A stretch of DNA of 64,000 nucleotides. Source: Steroidobacteraceae bacterium. Its GTDB lineage: Bacteria > Pseudomonadota > Gammaproteobacteria > Steroidobacterales > Steroidobacteraceae. A program made the translations under genes and the position numbers. Of this stretch, positions 26,964 to 34,927 are shown piece after piece (within the stretch, counting starts at the first letter, position 1; the number at the start of each line of letters is the position of its first letter). The stretch is from assembly GCA_041395505.1 (NCBI GenBank), contig JAWLAG010000001.1, forward strand, positions 310,001 through 374,000, given 5' to 3'. The notes beneath the pieces are model-generated. The model did not search any database, had not been told where the DNA came from, and was given only the letters and a program-made list of their open reading frames with translations.

Positions 26964-28265
26964 TCAGAGCATCAGCCAGCCCAGCACAAAGAGACTGTCG
27001 TTGTCCGAGGCGCTGCGCCCGAAGCCGTCGTAATTGCTGACCGCGCCGTTAAAGCGCAGGAAGTGCGTCAGTTGTGCTGAGAATTTCAGATTGGGCAGCG
27101 GCAGGAAATCGAATTCCGCCGTGAGCCAGCGGGTGTCGGGTCGGTTGCTGAGGTTTCCCGTGACGGGCGCATCGTCCGCATATAGAAGTGCATCCGCGTC
27201 GCCGCCGATATCGCTGTAGCCCAGGGTAGCGCCATAGCGGTGGTGCAGCAGATAGCCCACGTCGAGCTTGAAGCTGTTCAACGATCCGGTGCGTGTCCCG
27301 GACAGACCCGCAGCGAAACTCGCATCTCGTTGCTGTCGCTCATGTGTATAACTGGTGTGCGCCGATAGCACCGAATCCGCCAACGTGTACTGCAACTGGC
27401 TGTCGAGGCCAATATCGGTATAGCGATCCGTCGGCCCGTCGGTCAGACCGATATCCGGTTGCAGATCCGCGCGAAGAGCGCTGCCGCCGACGGTATACGA
27501 TGCCGCGCCACTATCGTGCTGCCACAGGACGCGCAGGTAAGGCGCATTGCCATCGACCAGGCTCTCGACCGGATTGCCGAGCGTGAATACGCGCGCCAGC
27601 CCCGGCTCGCCATTACGGTAGAGGCCCAGTTCTCCATACCAGCGGTTGTCGAGCATGGCGTACATACCGAGGCCGGCCAGTTGCATGCCGCTATCGAGCA
27701 AGGTGCTGGCCGAGGCTCCCGCCGCGACGCTCGAGGCCGCGTACGGAAATCCCCACACCGGCAAGCTGTTCCAGGCATCCGCCATCGTCGGACTGTTATT
27801 GGCTGTGATGCCAAGCAGCAGATCGTGGCCGTTTAGTTTCGGATTCCAGACTGCGCGCACATCGAGAAGATCGAGCCCGGTGTGATGTTCGATACCATCG
27901 TAGGTGAATTGCGCAAAGCCTCCTGCATGAGCATTGATGCGGCCGGCCACGAACGCGCTGCCCTGCTGGAGAATCACCTGGCCGTCATGCGGGAACTCGT
28001 CCGCGACATCGTTCCCGAAGTGTCGTGTCTGTGTAATGCTCAACTGCGCCATCAACGCCAGCGGAAGGTTGTCGAGTCCCTTGCGTTCGGGCTGAGCCGC
28101 AGTGTAGCCGTGCAATTTGAACCATCGGCCGTAGGCATTGAGTTCGGGAAATGCCGTGTGGCAGGTCTGGCAGGGAACGCCGCCGAGTTGGCGGGCAAAA
28201 CTTGGCACGGCGTTCGCGGCGGATTGAATGAGCAACAGGCCAAGCAGCGCGATGTAACGAGTCAT
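26964..28265 (-). CDS. Outer-membrane monoheme cytochrome-barrel fusion, Cyc2-like
   Basis: A 433-residue exported protein. The signal peptide ends at ANA (residue 19). Right after it comes a heme c site C32-Q-T-C35-H36 inside VPSFARQLGGVPCQTCHTAFPELNAYGRWFKLHGY. The rest is beta-rich with alternating hydrophobic residues, GxY-type turns and an aromatic-rich C-terminal strand (FVLGWLML), as expected for an outer-membrane barrel. One CxxCH before a porin-like barrel is the layout of Cyc2 and related fused cytochrome-porins, which carry electrons across the outer membrane. Function in iron oxidation is not shown; homologues of this general type exist in non-iron oxidisers. Confidence 0.7.
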   Translation of the reverse strand: MTRYIALLGLLLIQSAANAVPSFARQLGGVPCQTCHTAFPELNAYGRWFKLHGYTAAQPERKGLDNLPLALMAQLSITQTRHFGNDVADEFPHDGQVILQQGSAFVAGRINAHAGGFAQFTYDGIEHHTGLDLLDVRAVWNPKLNGHDLLLGITANNSPTMADAWNSLPVWGFPYAASSVAAGASASTLLDSGMQLAGLGMYAMLDNRWYGELGLYRNGEPGLARVFTLGNPVESLVDGNAPYLRVLWQHDSGAASYTVGGSALRADLQPDIGLTDGPTDRYTDIGLDSQLQYTLADSVLSAHTSYTHERQQRDASFAAGLSGTRTGSLNSFKLDVGYLLHHRYGATLGYSDIGGDADALLYADDAPVTGNLSNRPDTRWLTAEFDFLPLPNLKFSAQLTHFLRFNGAVSNYDGFGRSASDNDSLFVLGWLML

Positions 28266-28298
28266 ACAGGCTCCCTCGTGTCGTGGCTGCTGGTGTGG

Positions 28299-28319
28299 AC
28301 TCGCAGATGCGTTGCGAGT
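28299..28319. repeat. Inverted repeat upstream of the Cyc2-like gene
   Basis: ACTCGCA at 28299-28305 is perfectly inverted as TGCGAGT at 28313-28319 with a 7-base spacer. It lies 34 bases before the start of the Cyc2-like gene (minus strand) and 38 bases after the GT39 stop. It could be an operator half-site pair or a weak terminator for the glycosyltransferase operon; there is no T tract. Confidence 0.35.
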
Positions 28320-28356
28320 TCAGGTAGCGACACTAGGTACTTACCGCAAATCGTAT

Positions 28357-29517
28357 TCACATGCCGGGGAGCGCATACTCCACGATAACGACCGCTTGAA
28401 CGACCGCCGCAATAGCAATGGCCTTGCAAGTCGGCACGGCTGCCAGTCGTGGTCTTAGGCCTCTGTCAAGTAACAAGAGTGGCGTGGCCCATAGATAGGC
28501 GGTACCCCAATGGGTTTCGAGATCGGTACCGAAGAAGATCGCGAGCAGCAGCATCAGAGCAAATGGACCCAGCGCGTGGATTGCAAGCAACGGTCGCGCC
28601 TGCGGATGTGGCTGCAGCTGCAGCAAATGCCACCCGGTGTCCTGTTGGTGGGTGCGCCTGAAGAGTCCGGCCAGAAGCAGGAATGCGAGCAGCGGCGCAA
28701 GGCGCGCCAGTTGATATGCGCTGAATGACAGTATCCGCCAGGGACGTTGCCAAATCGGCAGGTTTGCGGTGACAAACCCTGCAGCATAGTGCAACGGCGG
28801 AAAATCGTGATGAACCAGCCAGAGCAGGTGCGGTGTAAACAGAATCAGAGCTGTAGTTCCGGAGGTAACTAGCGCACGTATGCGATTGCCTGCGCCGCCT
28901 AATAGCAATGCAATCGCCGCCAGGTTGCAGATGATCGTGATTGCCATTTGGTACTTGCTGAGCATGCCCGCAGCCCACACGACACCGAGTAACACCCAAT
29001 CACGCGTTCGATTTCTGGACAGGGCGGTTACCAGTACGAGCAATGCGAAGACAGTGCAGGCAAGCAGCACGCTGTTGTGATTGAAAAAACACAAACGCTT
29101 CGAGTAATAGGTTATCAGCGTGCAAAGTAGGACTGCGTACCAGCCACTGCCGTGGCCCAGCAAGTCTTCAGCCAGTCGCCAGCTACCGTAAAGTGTCAAG
29201 CAGACCATCACGGCACCGAGCACATAGGTCAAAGCGATGCCAGGTGGCGCGACCTGGCTCGCGAGCCACAATAGCCAGGTCGGCAACGGTGGATGTTTGG
29301 TGTAGCCGAGCGCAGGATGTTGCATCCACGCAAGCTGCTCGAGGTTGTCCCCCGGTGGCTCTGTTCGAAGCCAGAGCGGCAGTAGCATCCAGACGAGGAC
29401 GAACGCCACCAGGTACAACCAAAACAACCACAGTGCCCGATCGCCGGAGCCGCTGATGCTCCCCGGCAGGTCGTTCAAAGTTCTGTCGTGCGAAATGGTG
29501 CCAGTGTCAATGAGCAT
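28357..29517 (-). CDS. GT39-type (ArnT-like) membrane glycosyltransferase
   Basis: A 386-residue polytopic membrane protein with about ten hydrophobic segments. The periplasmic loop after the first helix has EQLAWMQHPALGYTKHPPLPTWLLWL, matching the GT39/ArnT motif with acidic and His/Lys residues. Such enzymes transfer a sugar from undecaprenyl phosphate to lipid A or a protein. It is shorter than ArnT (about 550 residues), lacking much of the C-terminal soluble part. The ATG at 29517 overlaps the ydjC-like gene by 43 bases. It is the last gene of the GT2-GtrA-YdjC-GT39 run. Confidence 0.78.
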   Translation of the reverse strand: MLIDTGTISHDRTLNDLPGSISGSGDRALWLFWLYLVAFVLVWMLLPLWLRTEPPGDNLEQLAWMQHPALGYTKHPPLPTWLLWLASQVAPPGIALTYVLGAVMVCLTLYGSWRLAEDLLGHGSGWYAVLLCTLITYYSKRLCFFNHNSVLLACTVFALLVLVTALSRNRTRDWVLLGVVWAAGMLSKYQMAITIICNLAAIALLLGGAGNRIRALVTSGTTALILFTPHLLWLVHHDFPPLHYAAGFVTANLPIWQRPWRILSFSAYQLARLAPLLAFLLLAGLFRRTHQQDTGWHLLQLQPHPQARPLLAIHALGPFALMLLLAIFFGTDLETHWGTAYLWATPLLLLDRGLRPRLAAVPTCKAIAIAAVVQAVVIVEYALPGM

Positions 29518-30287
29518 GAGGCGAGCAGTTTTCGCCACTGTTCCGAGCGCAGGTAGAGATACTCCGAGACGCGGGCCGGATTGGCGTCCTGGTCCGGTAC
29601 CTGCGGGTGACACATGATCAGTCCGCCATCGGCCAATTCAGAAATCCACCGCTTCATTCGAAATGCATATGGCGGGTCGGTCGAAAAGTCATAAACACCC
29701 GCAAAATCCTTGTTATGCGCGAGCTTGAATTCGTTGACAGTGCGAAGCATGCGACTACCGCCGAGTTGCTTGATGCAGCTGGCCTTGATGCCGCGATCGA
29801 TGCCCGGCGCGGTCAGGCGAATGGCGCAATGTTCACCGTAACGTTGGTGCGCCAATTGTGCGACCGACAGGCCGATGCCTGGCAGTTGATGAACGTGACG
29901 ATGTCCGTCGATGAATTCCGGTGCAAATCCCAGGTCATGCTCGAACTTGTCGAGCTGTGCCGTCAATGCCGCAGCTGCGACGCGTGCCGTCGATACCGGT
30001 TGCATATACGCTTGCCAGATCCAGTATTGCAGTGACCGAGCTGCGTTCGATGACTTGTCCGTGCCAAGTCTCTCGGTCAGATTGAAGTGCAAACCAATCG
30101 ACGTGAAATTGCGCAACTGCCGCAGGGCGGCGGCGTTGGATCGTGTGTGCCGGCTGTCGATGAGAACGCTGATGGCACTGATCCGACCTGACCACGCCAG
30201 CTCGATCGCTGCGTCGCAGGCAGGCGCATTGAGGCCGAAGTCGTCGGCACAAACAAAAAACCGTCCTCGTGCATAGGCGTCGTTCAT
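29475..30287 (-). CDS. YdjC/ChbG-family carbohydrate deacetylase
   Basis: A 270-residue deacetylase-fold protein. The metal-binding first motif is FFVCADDFGLN; further conserved segments are GLHFNLTE, IDGHRHVHQLPGIG and GLIMCHPQVPD. Family members (ChbG; NaxD in Francisella) remove acetyl groups from N-acetylhexosamines; NaxD acts on undecaprenyl-phosphate-GalNAc before transfer to lipid A. Being between GtrA and GT39 genes suggests a lipid-linked substrate (inference). The ATG at 30287 overlaps the gtrA-like stop by 4 bases. Confidence 0.85.
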   Translation of the reverse strand: MNDAYARGRFFVCADDFGLNAPACDAAIELAWSGRISAISVLIDSRHTRSNAAALRQLRNFTSIGLHFNLTERLGTDKSSNAARSLQYWIWQAYMQPVSTARVAAAALTAQLDKFEHDLGFAPEFIDGHRHVHQLPGIGLSVAQLAHQRYGEHCAIRLTAPGIDRGIKASCIKQLGGSRMLRTVNEFKLAHNKDFAGVYDFSTDPPYAFRMKRWISELADGGLIMCHPQVPDQDANPARVSEYLYLRSEQWRKLLASCSLTLAPFRTTEL

Positions 30288-30661
30288 GTGTTTCGCTCGT
30301 ACGCGAACACCCAGTTTCGCCCCAGAACGTAGGTGCAGAACGCTGCGAGTGCTATACCCGTCGCAAAACTTGCGGTCAGCGACGCGCCCGCATGCCGAGT
30401 CATGGCAGCGACCGTTGCCGTTATGGACCAGGACAAGAATGCCACCGCCACGAAGCGTGGCAAGTGACGTATGGTTCTGGTGCGTACCGCAAAGGTGTAA
30501 CGAGACTGCCCCAGGTAACTCGTCATCACGGCGGCAGTCCATCCCGCCAAATTGGCCGCCTGGAGTGGCAGTTGCAGCCATTCGGCAGCAGCGACGGCGA
30601 CCGACAGGTGTACCAATGCCGCAGCGCAGCCAATCAGGGCAAAGCAGAATAGCTGGCGCAT
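30284..30661 (-). CDS. GtrA-family membrane protein (putative lipid-sugar flippase)
   Basis: A 125-residue protein with four hydrophobic helices and the GtrA features FALIGCAAALVHLSVAV near the start and TYVLGRNWVFAY at the end. GtrA-like proteins are thought to flip undecaprenyl-phosphate sugars across the inner membrane. It starts 1 base after the stop of the GT2 gene and overlaps the ydjC-like gene by 4 bases, so all four genes should be co-translated. Confidence 0.85.
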   Translation of the reverse strand: MRQLFCFALIGCAAALVHLSVAVAAAEWLQLPLQAANLAGWTAAVMTSYLGQSRYTFAVRTRTIRHLPRFVAVAFLSWSITATVAAMTRHAGASLTASFATGIALAAFCTYVLGRNWVFAYERNT

Positions 30662-30662
30662 G

Positions 30663-31661
30663 CTAGGCGCCTGTCTTCGCGGCGCGCAATGTCTGCAAAC
30701 CTTCGCGGGGCGAGCCAAGGCCTTGATCGATTTCGTTGGCTGTTACATACAGTGGCCGCTGCTTGACTTCCTCGAAAATACGCGCGATGTATTCACCGAG
30801 TATTCCGAGGCCAATCAGCTGTATACCGCCAAAGAAGAACAGCGCGGCTGCGAGTGTCGTAAAGCCCGCGATCGGCTGACCATAAACCAGCTTCTCAAGC
30901 ATGACATATAGCGCGAACGCCAATGCGACGACGGCCAGCATAGCGCCGGCGATTGACAGCATCCGAACCGGACGCACGGAGAATGACGTGATTGCCGTTA
31001 TCGACAAATCGATCAGATCGATGATTCGAAACCGACTCTTGCCGGCAATCCGCGGTGCGACGTCGTATTCGATGTCGATACTGCGAAAGCCCACCCAGGC
31101 GTACAGCCCTTTCATGAATCTCGAGCGTTCCGGAATGCGCCGCAAAACGTCGACTGCACGTCGATCCAGCAAGCGGAAGTCTCCGGAGTCATGACGAATG
31201 CGATAGTGACCGTTATGGTCGACCAGTGCGTAGAAGCATCGCGAGAATAGGCGTCGCCATACGCTGTCACCCCGCCGGTCGCGGCGCACACCGATCACCG
31301 CGTCATAGCCTTCGCGCCAACGTTTGATCATTTGCGGCACAATTTCCAGCGGATGCTGAAAATCTGCGTCGATTATGATCACGCCGTCGCCACGGGCGGC
31401 GTCGAGCCCGGACTGTATCGCTGCTTCCTTGCCGAAGTTCCGGGAGAATTCTATGTAATGAATCGGCAGAGATTGCAGCAGACCGAGTATACGTGCGGCA
31501 GATTCGTCATTACTGCCGTCGTTGACGACCACCAGCTCGAAATCCGGAGTGGTCGCCGACACACTGGCTGCCAATGCGGCAAGGAACCGCTCGATTGAAG
31601 ACTGCTCGTTGAAGACGGGAACGACACACGATACGCTCTGCCGCCGTCTGCGCGACACCAT
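30663..31661 (-). CDS. GT2 polyprenyl-phosphate glycosyltransferase (GtrB/ArnC-like)
   Basis: A 332-residue protein: a cytoplasmic GT-A domain (SVSCVVPVFNEQSSIERFL, VVVNDGSNDES, IIDADFQHPLEI with the DxD-type motif) and two C-terminal membrane helices (VRMLSIAGAMLAVVALAFALYV; FFFGGIQLIGLGILGEYIARIFEEVKQRPLY). This is the GtrB/DPM1-like type that makes undecaprenyl-phosphate-sugar. The start is ambiguous: ATG 31661 is used, ATG 31700 is also possible, and the frame stays open further upstream. It heads the four-gene run. Confidence 0.87.
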   Translation of the reverse strand: MVSRRRRQSVSCVVPVFNEQSSIERFLAALAASVSATTPDFELVVVNDGSNDESAARILGLLQSLPIHYIEFSRNFGKEAAIQSGLDAARGDGVIIIDADFQHPLEIVPQMIKRWREGYDAVIGVRRDRRGDSVWRRLFSRCFYALVDHNGHYRIRHDSGDFRLLDRRAVDVLRRIPERSRFMKGLYAWVGFRSIDIEYDVAPRIAGKSRFRIIDLIDLSITAITSFSVRPVRMLSIAGAMLAVVALAFALYVMLEKLVYGQPIAGFTTLAAALFFFGGIQLIGLGILGEYIARIFEEVKQRPLYVTANEIDQGLGSPREGLQTLRAAKTGA

Positions 31662-31873
31662 GACCTCGGTGCTGGCGACAAGCGCCACTGATTGCTGCAT
31701 CCGCAAGTTCCGTTTTGTGGCCGGTCCTGCGTTCTTGGACGGTCCATCGCGCCATAAATTGCCGACGTGGCGCATTCCAGCGACATTAACTTTCCGTAAT
31801 CTGCGACGACTTTCGTTCGCGACGGCTGTCACTGTCATTAACAAATGCATTTGCGGAGACACCCGGCGTGCGC

Positions 31874-32329
31874 ATGGCAATGCTGGCAGTCGCCTTGACG
31901 TTTGCCTCGATCGGACCCGCGGCCGTAGCGAGCGATGGGGCGGGCGGCGATCCGCTGCAACTCGAACAATTCAAAGGCAAGGTCGTTTATGTCGACTTCT
32001 GGGCGTCATGGTGCGCGCCATGTCGCAAATCCTTCCCCTGGATGCAGTCGATACAGCGTGAATTCTCGAATAGCGACTTCGTCGTCGTAGCGGTCAATGT
32101 CGATCGCGATCGCAAGTTGGCGGATGAGTTCCTCAGTCATTTCGCGCCGACGTTTGCCTTGCGCTTTGATCCTGTTGGTGACGCGGCCCTGCATTATGAC
32201 GTTCGCGGCATGCCGACCAGTTTCCTGCTCGACCGTACAGGCCGCATCGTTGCCCGACACAAGGGATTCCGCGACAGCGAAAAGGATAGCCGCTATCGCG
32301 AGATTCGCGCCTTACTCGAAAATCACTAA
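31874..32329 (+). CDS. Periplasmic TlpA-like thioredoxin
   Basis: A 151-residue exported thioredoxin-fold protein. A short signal peptide (MAVALTF-type, ending at VAS) precedes VVYVDFWASWCAPCRKSFPWM with a WCAPC active site, and RGMPTSFLLDRTGRIVARHKGF with the cis-Pro. It likely keeps a periplasmic partner reduced. ATG 31874 is taken; GTG 31868 and ATG 31880 are alternatives. It is first of a four-gene cluster with DUF4266, DUF3570 and ApbE, with a 20-base gap to the next gene. The 206 bases upstream are less G+C-rich and divide this unit from the divergent glycosyltransferase operon. Confidence 0.88.
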   Translation: MAMLAVALTFASIGPAAVASDGAGGDPLQLEQFKGKVVYVDFWASWCAPCRKSFPWMQSIQREFSNSDFVVVAVNVDRDRKLADEFLSHFAPTFALRFDPVGDAALHYDVRGMPTSFLLDRTGRIVARHKGFRDSEKDSRYREIRALLENH

Positions 32330-32349
32330 ACGATAACCGGAGATCACGC

Positions 32350-32580
32350 GTGACCAGACCACAAATATTCCGCGCCAGCTGTCTGCTGCTTGGCCTCGCC
32401 ACACTCGGTGGCTGCAGTTCGCTCGGGGTTCGCGCCTGGGAGCGAGACTTGCTCGCGCAACGTGAAATGTCCTTGGCAGGCGAAGCGGTCGACTCACGCA
32501 TTGACGACCACCTCTATTTCAGCAAGGAAGCAGCCACCGGCGGTCGTGGCTTCGGCGGTGGAGGTTGCGGATGCAACTGA
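32350..32580 (+). CDS. DUF4266 small lipoprotein with Gly-Cys tail
   Basis: A 76-residue lipoprotein starting at GTG 32350 with a good Shine-Dalgarno (GGAGA at 32339-32343). The signal peptide ends in a lipobox (LGGC, Cys22). A short helical middle (RAWERDLLAQREMSLAGEAVDSRIDDHLYFSKEA) leads to a Gly-rich C-terminus that ends GGGGCGCN. That tail and the helical segment match the DUF4266 family as I know it. Function unknown; the terminal Cys-Gly-Cys could bind metal or be modified. It overlaps the next gene by 10 bases. Confidence 0.82.
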   Translation: MTRPQIFRASCLLLGLATLGGCSSLGVRAWERDLLAQREMSLAGEAVDSRIDDHLYFSKEAATGGRGFGGGGCGCN

Positions 32581-33905
32581 AATCGACGCACGGCAGCGTA
32601 CACCTCGGCCTTATGGCCGCTACCTGCGCGTTGTTTGCCGCGCAGTCGCCGCCCAGCAAGGCGGCCGAACCTGGTGAGTGGCAGGTCGACACCGGGCTTC
32701 TCTATTACAAGGAGAACAACGATCGGATCGAGACCGTCGAGCCGGTCGTCAACCTGCAAAAGGACTATGGTGATGAGCGCCAGCTCAACATGACGCTCAC
32801 CTTCGATAGTCTTACCGGCGGATCCCCCAATGGCGCCATTCCATCGCGCCAGCCCCAGACTTTCGCGACGCCCTCGGGCACCAGTCTCCAGCCAGTGCAA
32901 GGCGTGCCGCAGACCATTACCACTGCCTCGGGTCGCGTTGTCGCCGCGCTGGAGAAAATCACCCTGTACGATGTGCCTGCGGGCGCGTTGCCACTCGATC
33001 CAAACTTCAAAGATCAACGTGGCGCATTGGATCTCGCCTGGACCCAGCCCTGGGGTGAGTCGAATCACCTGAGTGTTGGCGGCCATGCGTCCATCGAACA
33101 TGATTTCGACTCCATCGGGACGAATGCAGCGCTAAGCCACGATTTCAACGACAAGCTGACAACCGTGTCAATTGGTGCCACGGCCGAATACGATCGCGTC
33201 AAGCCTATCGGCGGTGCTCCGGTCGCGGGCTCGGACTACACGCAGTTGTTGAAGGGGGGCAGCGAACACAAGCAACTGTTTGGCGGACAATTTGGGATCT
33301 CGCAGGTGCTGGCGCGACGCTGGGTGGCGCAGCTCAACTACACCTATGAACGATCCAACGGCTATCTCACCGATCCGTACAAGATCGTTTCCCTGGTGGA
33401 CGCGCTCGGCGATGTCCAGCAGTATCGCTTCGAGAGTCGCCCGGATTCCCGCGTACGGCAGGCGCTGTACCTCGGCAACAAGATCGCGGTTGGTCGCGCT
33501 GTCCTGGACCTTTCGTATCGATATGCGAAGGATGACTGGGACATCAAATCGCATACGGCGGATCTGCGCCTGCACCTGCCGTTGTCCGACAACCTGTATC
33601 TCGAACCGCATCTGCGCAACTACCGCCAGACCGCGGCGAAGTTCTACGATCTGTATCTCGACAGCGGCGCGCCGGTACCGGTCGATCTGTCGGCCGATCC
33701 ACGCCTGGCGGAATTTCGCGCGCACACCTATGGCATCAAACTGGGTTACAGCTACGCGCGCAATGCTGAATTCAGCCTGCGCATCGAGCAATACGCGCAG
33801 ACACCTGCGCTGAAGAGCAGTACCCTGTTGAATCTTCAGGGACTCGATCTGAACCCGGACCTCAAATCCATCGTGTTGCAGGTGGGTTGGCGCTTTGCGT
33901 ACTGA
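32571..33905 (+). CDS. DUF3570 outer-membrane barrel protein
   Basis: A 444-residue exported protein with a signal peptide (MAATCALFAAQSPPSKAAE) and a beta-rich body: WQVDTGLLYYKENNDRIETVEP near the start, repeated amphipathic strands, and a C-terminal strand ending in Phe-Ala-Tyr (QVGWRFAY). It matches the DUF3570 family. ATG 32571 is preceded by GGTGGAGG (32557-32564), 6 bases away, which is the same DNA that codes the Gly-rich tail of the DUF4266 protein. DUF3570, DUF4266, ApbE and thioredoxin genes often occur together; the joint function is not established. Confidence 0.85.
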   Translation: MQLKSTHGSVHLGLMAATCALFAAQSPPSKAAEPGEWQVDTGLLYYKENNDRIETVEPVVNLQKDYGDERQLNMTLTFDSLTGGSPNGAIPSRQPQTFATPSGTSLQPVQGVPQTITTASGRVVAALEKITLYDVPAGALPLDPNFKDQRGALDLAWTQPWGESNHLSVGGHASIEHDFDSIGTNAALSHDFNDKLTTVSIGATAEYDRVKPIGGAPVAGSDYTQLLKGGSEHKQLFGGQFGISQVLARRWVAQLNYTYERSNGYLTDPYKIVSLVDALGDVQQYRFESRPDSRVRQALYLGNKIAVGRAVLDLSYRYAKDDWDIKSHTADLRLHLPLSDNLYLEPHLRNYRQTAAKFYDLYLDSGAPVPVDLSADPRLAEFRAHTYGIKLGYSYARNAEFSLRIEQYAQTPALKSSTLLNLQGLDLNPDLKSIVLQVGWRFAY

Positions 33906-33920
33906 CGGCGGCGAGAGCAG

Positions 33921-34838
33921 ATGACGCCTGCAGCTCGAGCGAGGTCTGCGCCAGCTGAGTTATCGCTGCAGCGCCGGGACGGGGGACTTTTTGCGCTCGG
34001 CTTCACGGCCATGGCCAGCCCCTGCGAAGTACTTGTCGAAACCGATGATGCCGACAGGGCAGCTGACCTCGCTGAGATCGCACTGCGCGAGACGCGCCGC
34101 ATCGAACAGAAGTTCAGTCGCTACCGCAGCGACAGCGAAACCAGTCGCATCAATCAAAGTGGCGGGGCTACCGTCACGGTCGACGCCGAAACCGCCCTGT
34201 TACTCGATTTTGCTCAGGAATGTTTCCGGCTATCCGGCGGCCGCTTTGACATCACCAGCGGCGTGTTGCGGCGCTGCTGGCGATTCGACGGATCGGATCG
34301 CCTTCCGACGCCGGCCAAGGTACAAGCCACACGGCGCCACGTCGGCTTTCACCGGCTGACCTGGAAAGCACCAAACATGACGCTGCCGCAGGGCATGGAA
34401 ATCGACTTTGGCGGCATCGGCAAGGAGTACGCGGTCGACCGGGTACTCTCATTGCTCGCTCGATCCCATTCGGGCGCCGTGCTGGTCAACTTAGGTGGCG
34501 ACCTGGCGGCGAACCGGACGCCGGCGGCAGGCCCTTGGCGCGTTGCCGTGGAGCGCCCCGATTTTGAAGGGGAGGCACGCTTGCTTCTGTCGCTGGAGCA
34601 TGGCGGCCTGGCAACGAGCGGCGACACACGCCGCTTTTTGCAGCGCAATGGTGTACGCTACGGTCATATTCTCGATCCGCATACAGGATGGCCGGTCAAA
34701 GGTGCCCCTCGGTCGATTACGGTCGCAGCAGGAAATTGTCTCGAGGCGGGCATGCTGGCCACATTCGCAATGCTCCATGGGGCCGACGCCGAGCGATTCC
34801 TCACTCAGCAAGGCGTCAAATTCTGGGCACTGCACTAG
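33921..34838 (+). CDS. apbE: FAD:protein FMN transferase (ApbE family)
   Basis: ApbE attaches FMN covalently to Thr/Ser of extracytoplasmic proteins. The 305-residue protein has MASPCEVLVE, EIDFGGIGKEYAVDRV, LVNLGGDLAAN and HILDPHTGWPVKGAPRSITV, all family motifs. No clear signal peptide or lipobox is seen before residue 30 (MTPAARARSAPAELSLQ), which is unusual for an ApbE working in the periplasm; either a nearby start or export by another route would be needed. It is 15 bases after the DUF3570 gene. Confidence 0.9.
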   Translation: MTPAARARSAPAELSLQRRDGGLFALGFTAMASPCEVLVETDDADRAADLAEIALRETRRIEQKFSRYRSDSETSRINQSGGATVTVDAETALLLDFAQECFRLSGGRFDITSGVLRRCWRFDGSDRLPTPAKVQATRRHVGFHRLTWKAPNMTLPQGMEIDFGGIGKEYAVDRVLSLLARSHSGAVLVNLGGDLAANRTPAAGPWRVAVERPDFEGEARLLLSLEHGGLATSGDTRRFLQRNGVRYGHILDPHTGWPVKGAPRSITVAAGNCLEAGMLATFAMLHGADAERFLTQQGVKFWALH

Positions 34839-34927
34839 AATAATTGCGTCTTTGCGACGGGATCTGCGGCCAGCGACCGTCTAACTCCCTAATGTCCATT
34901 GCTTTGTCAGCCAGGTTCACGGGGCTC

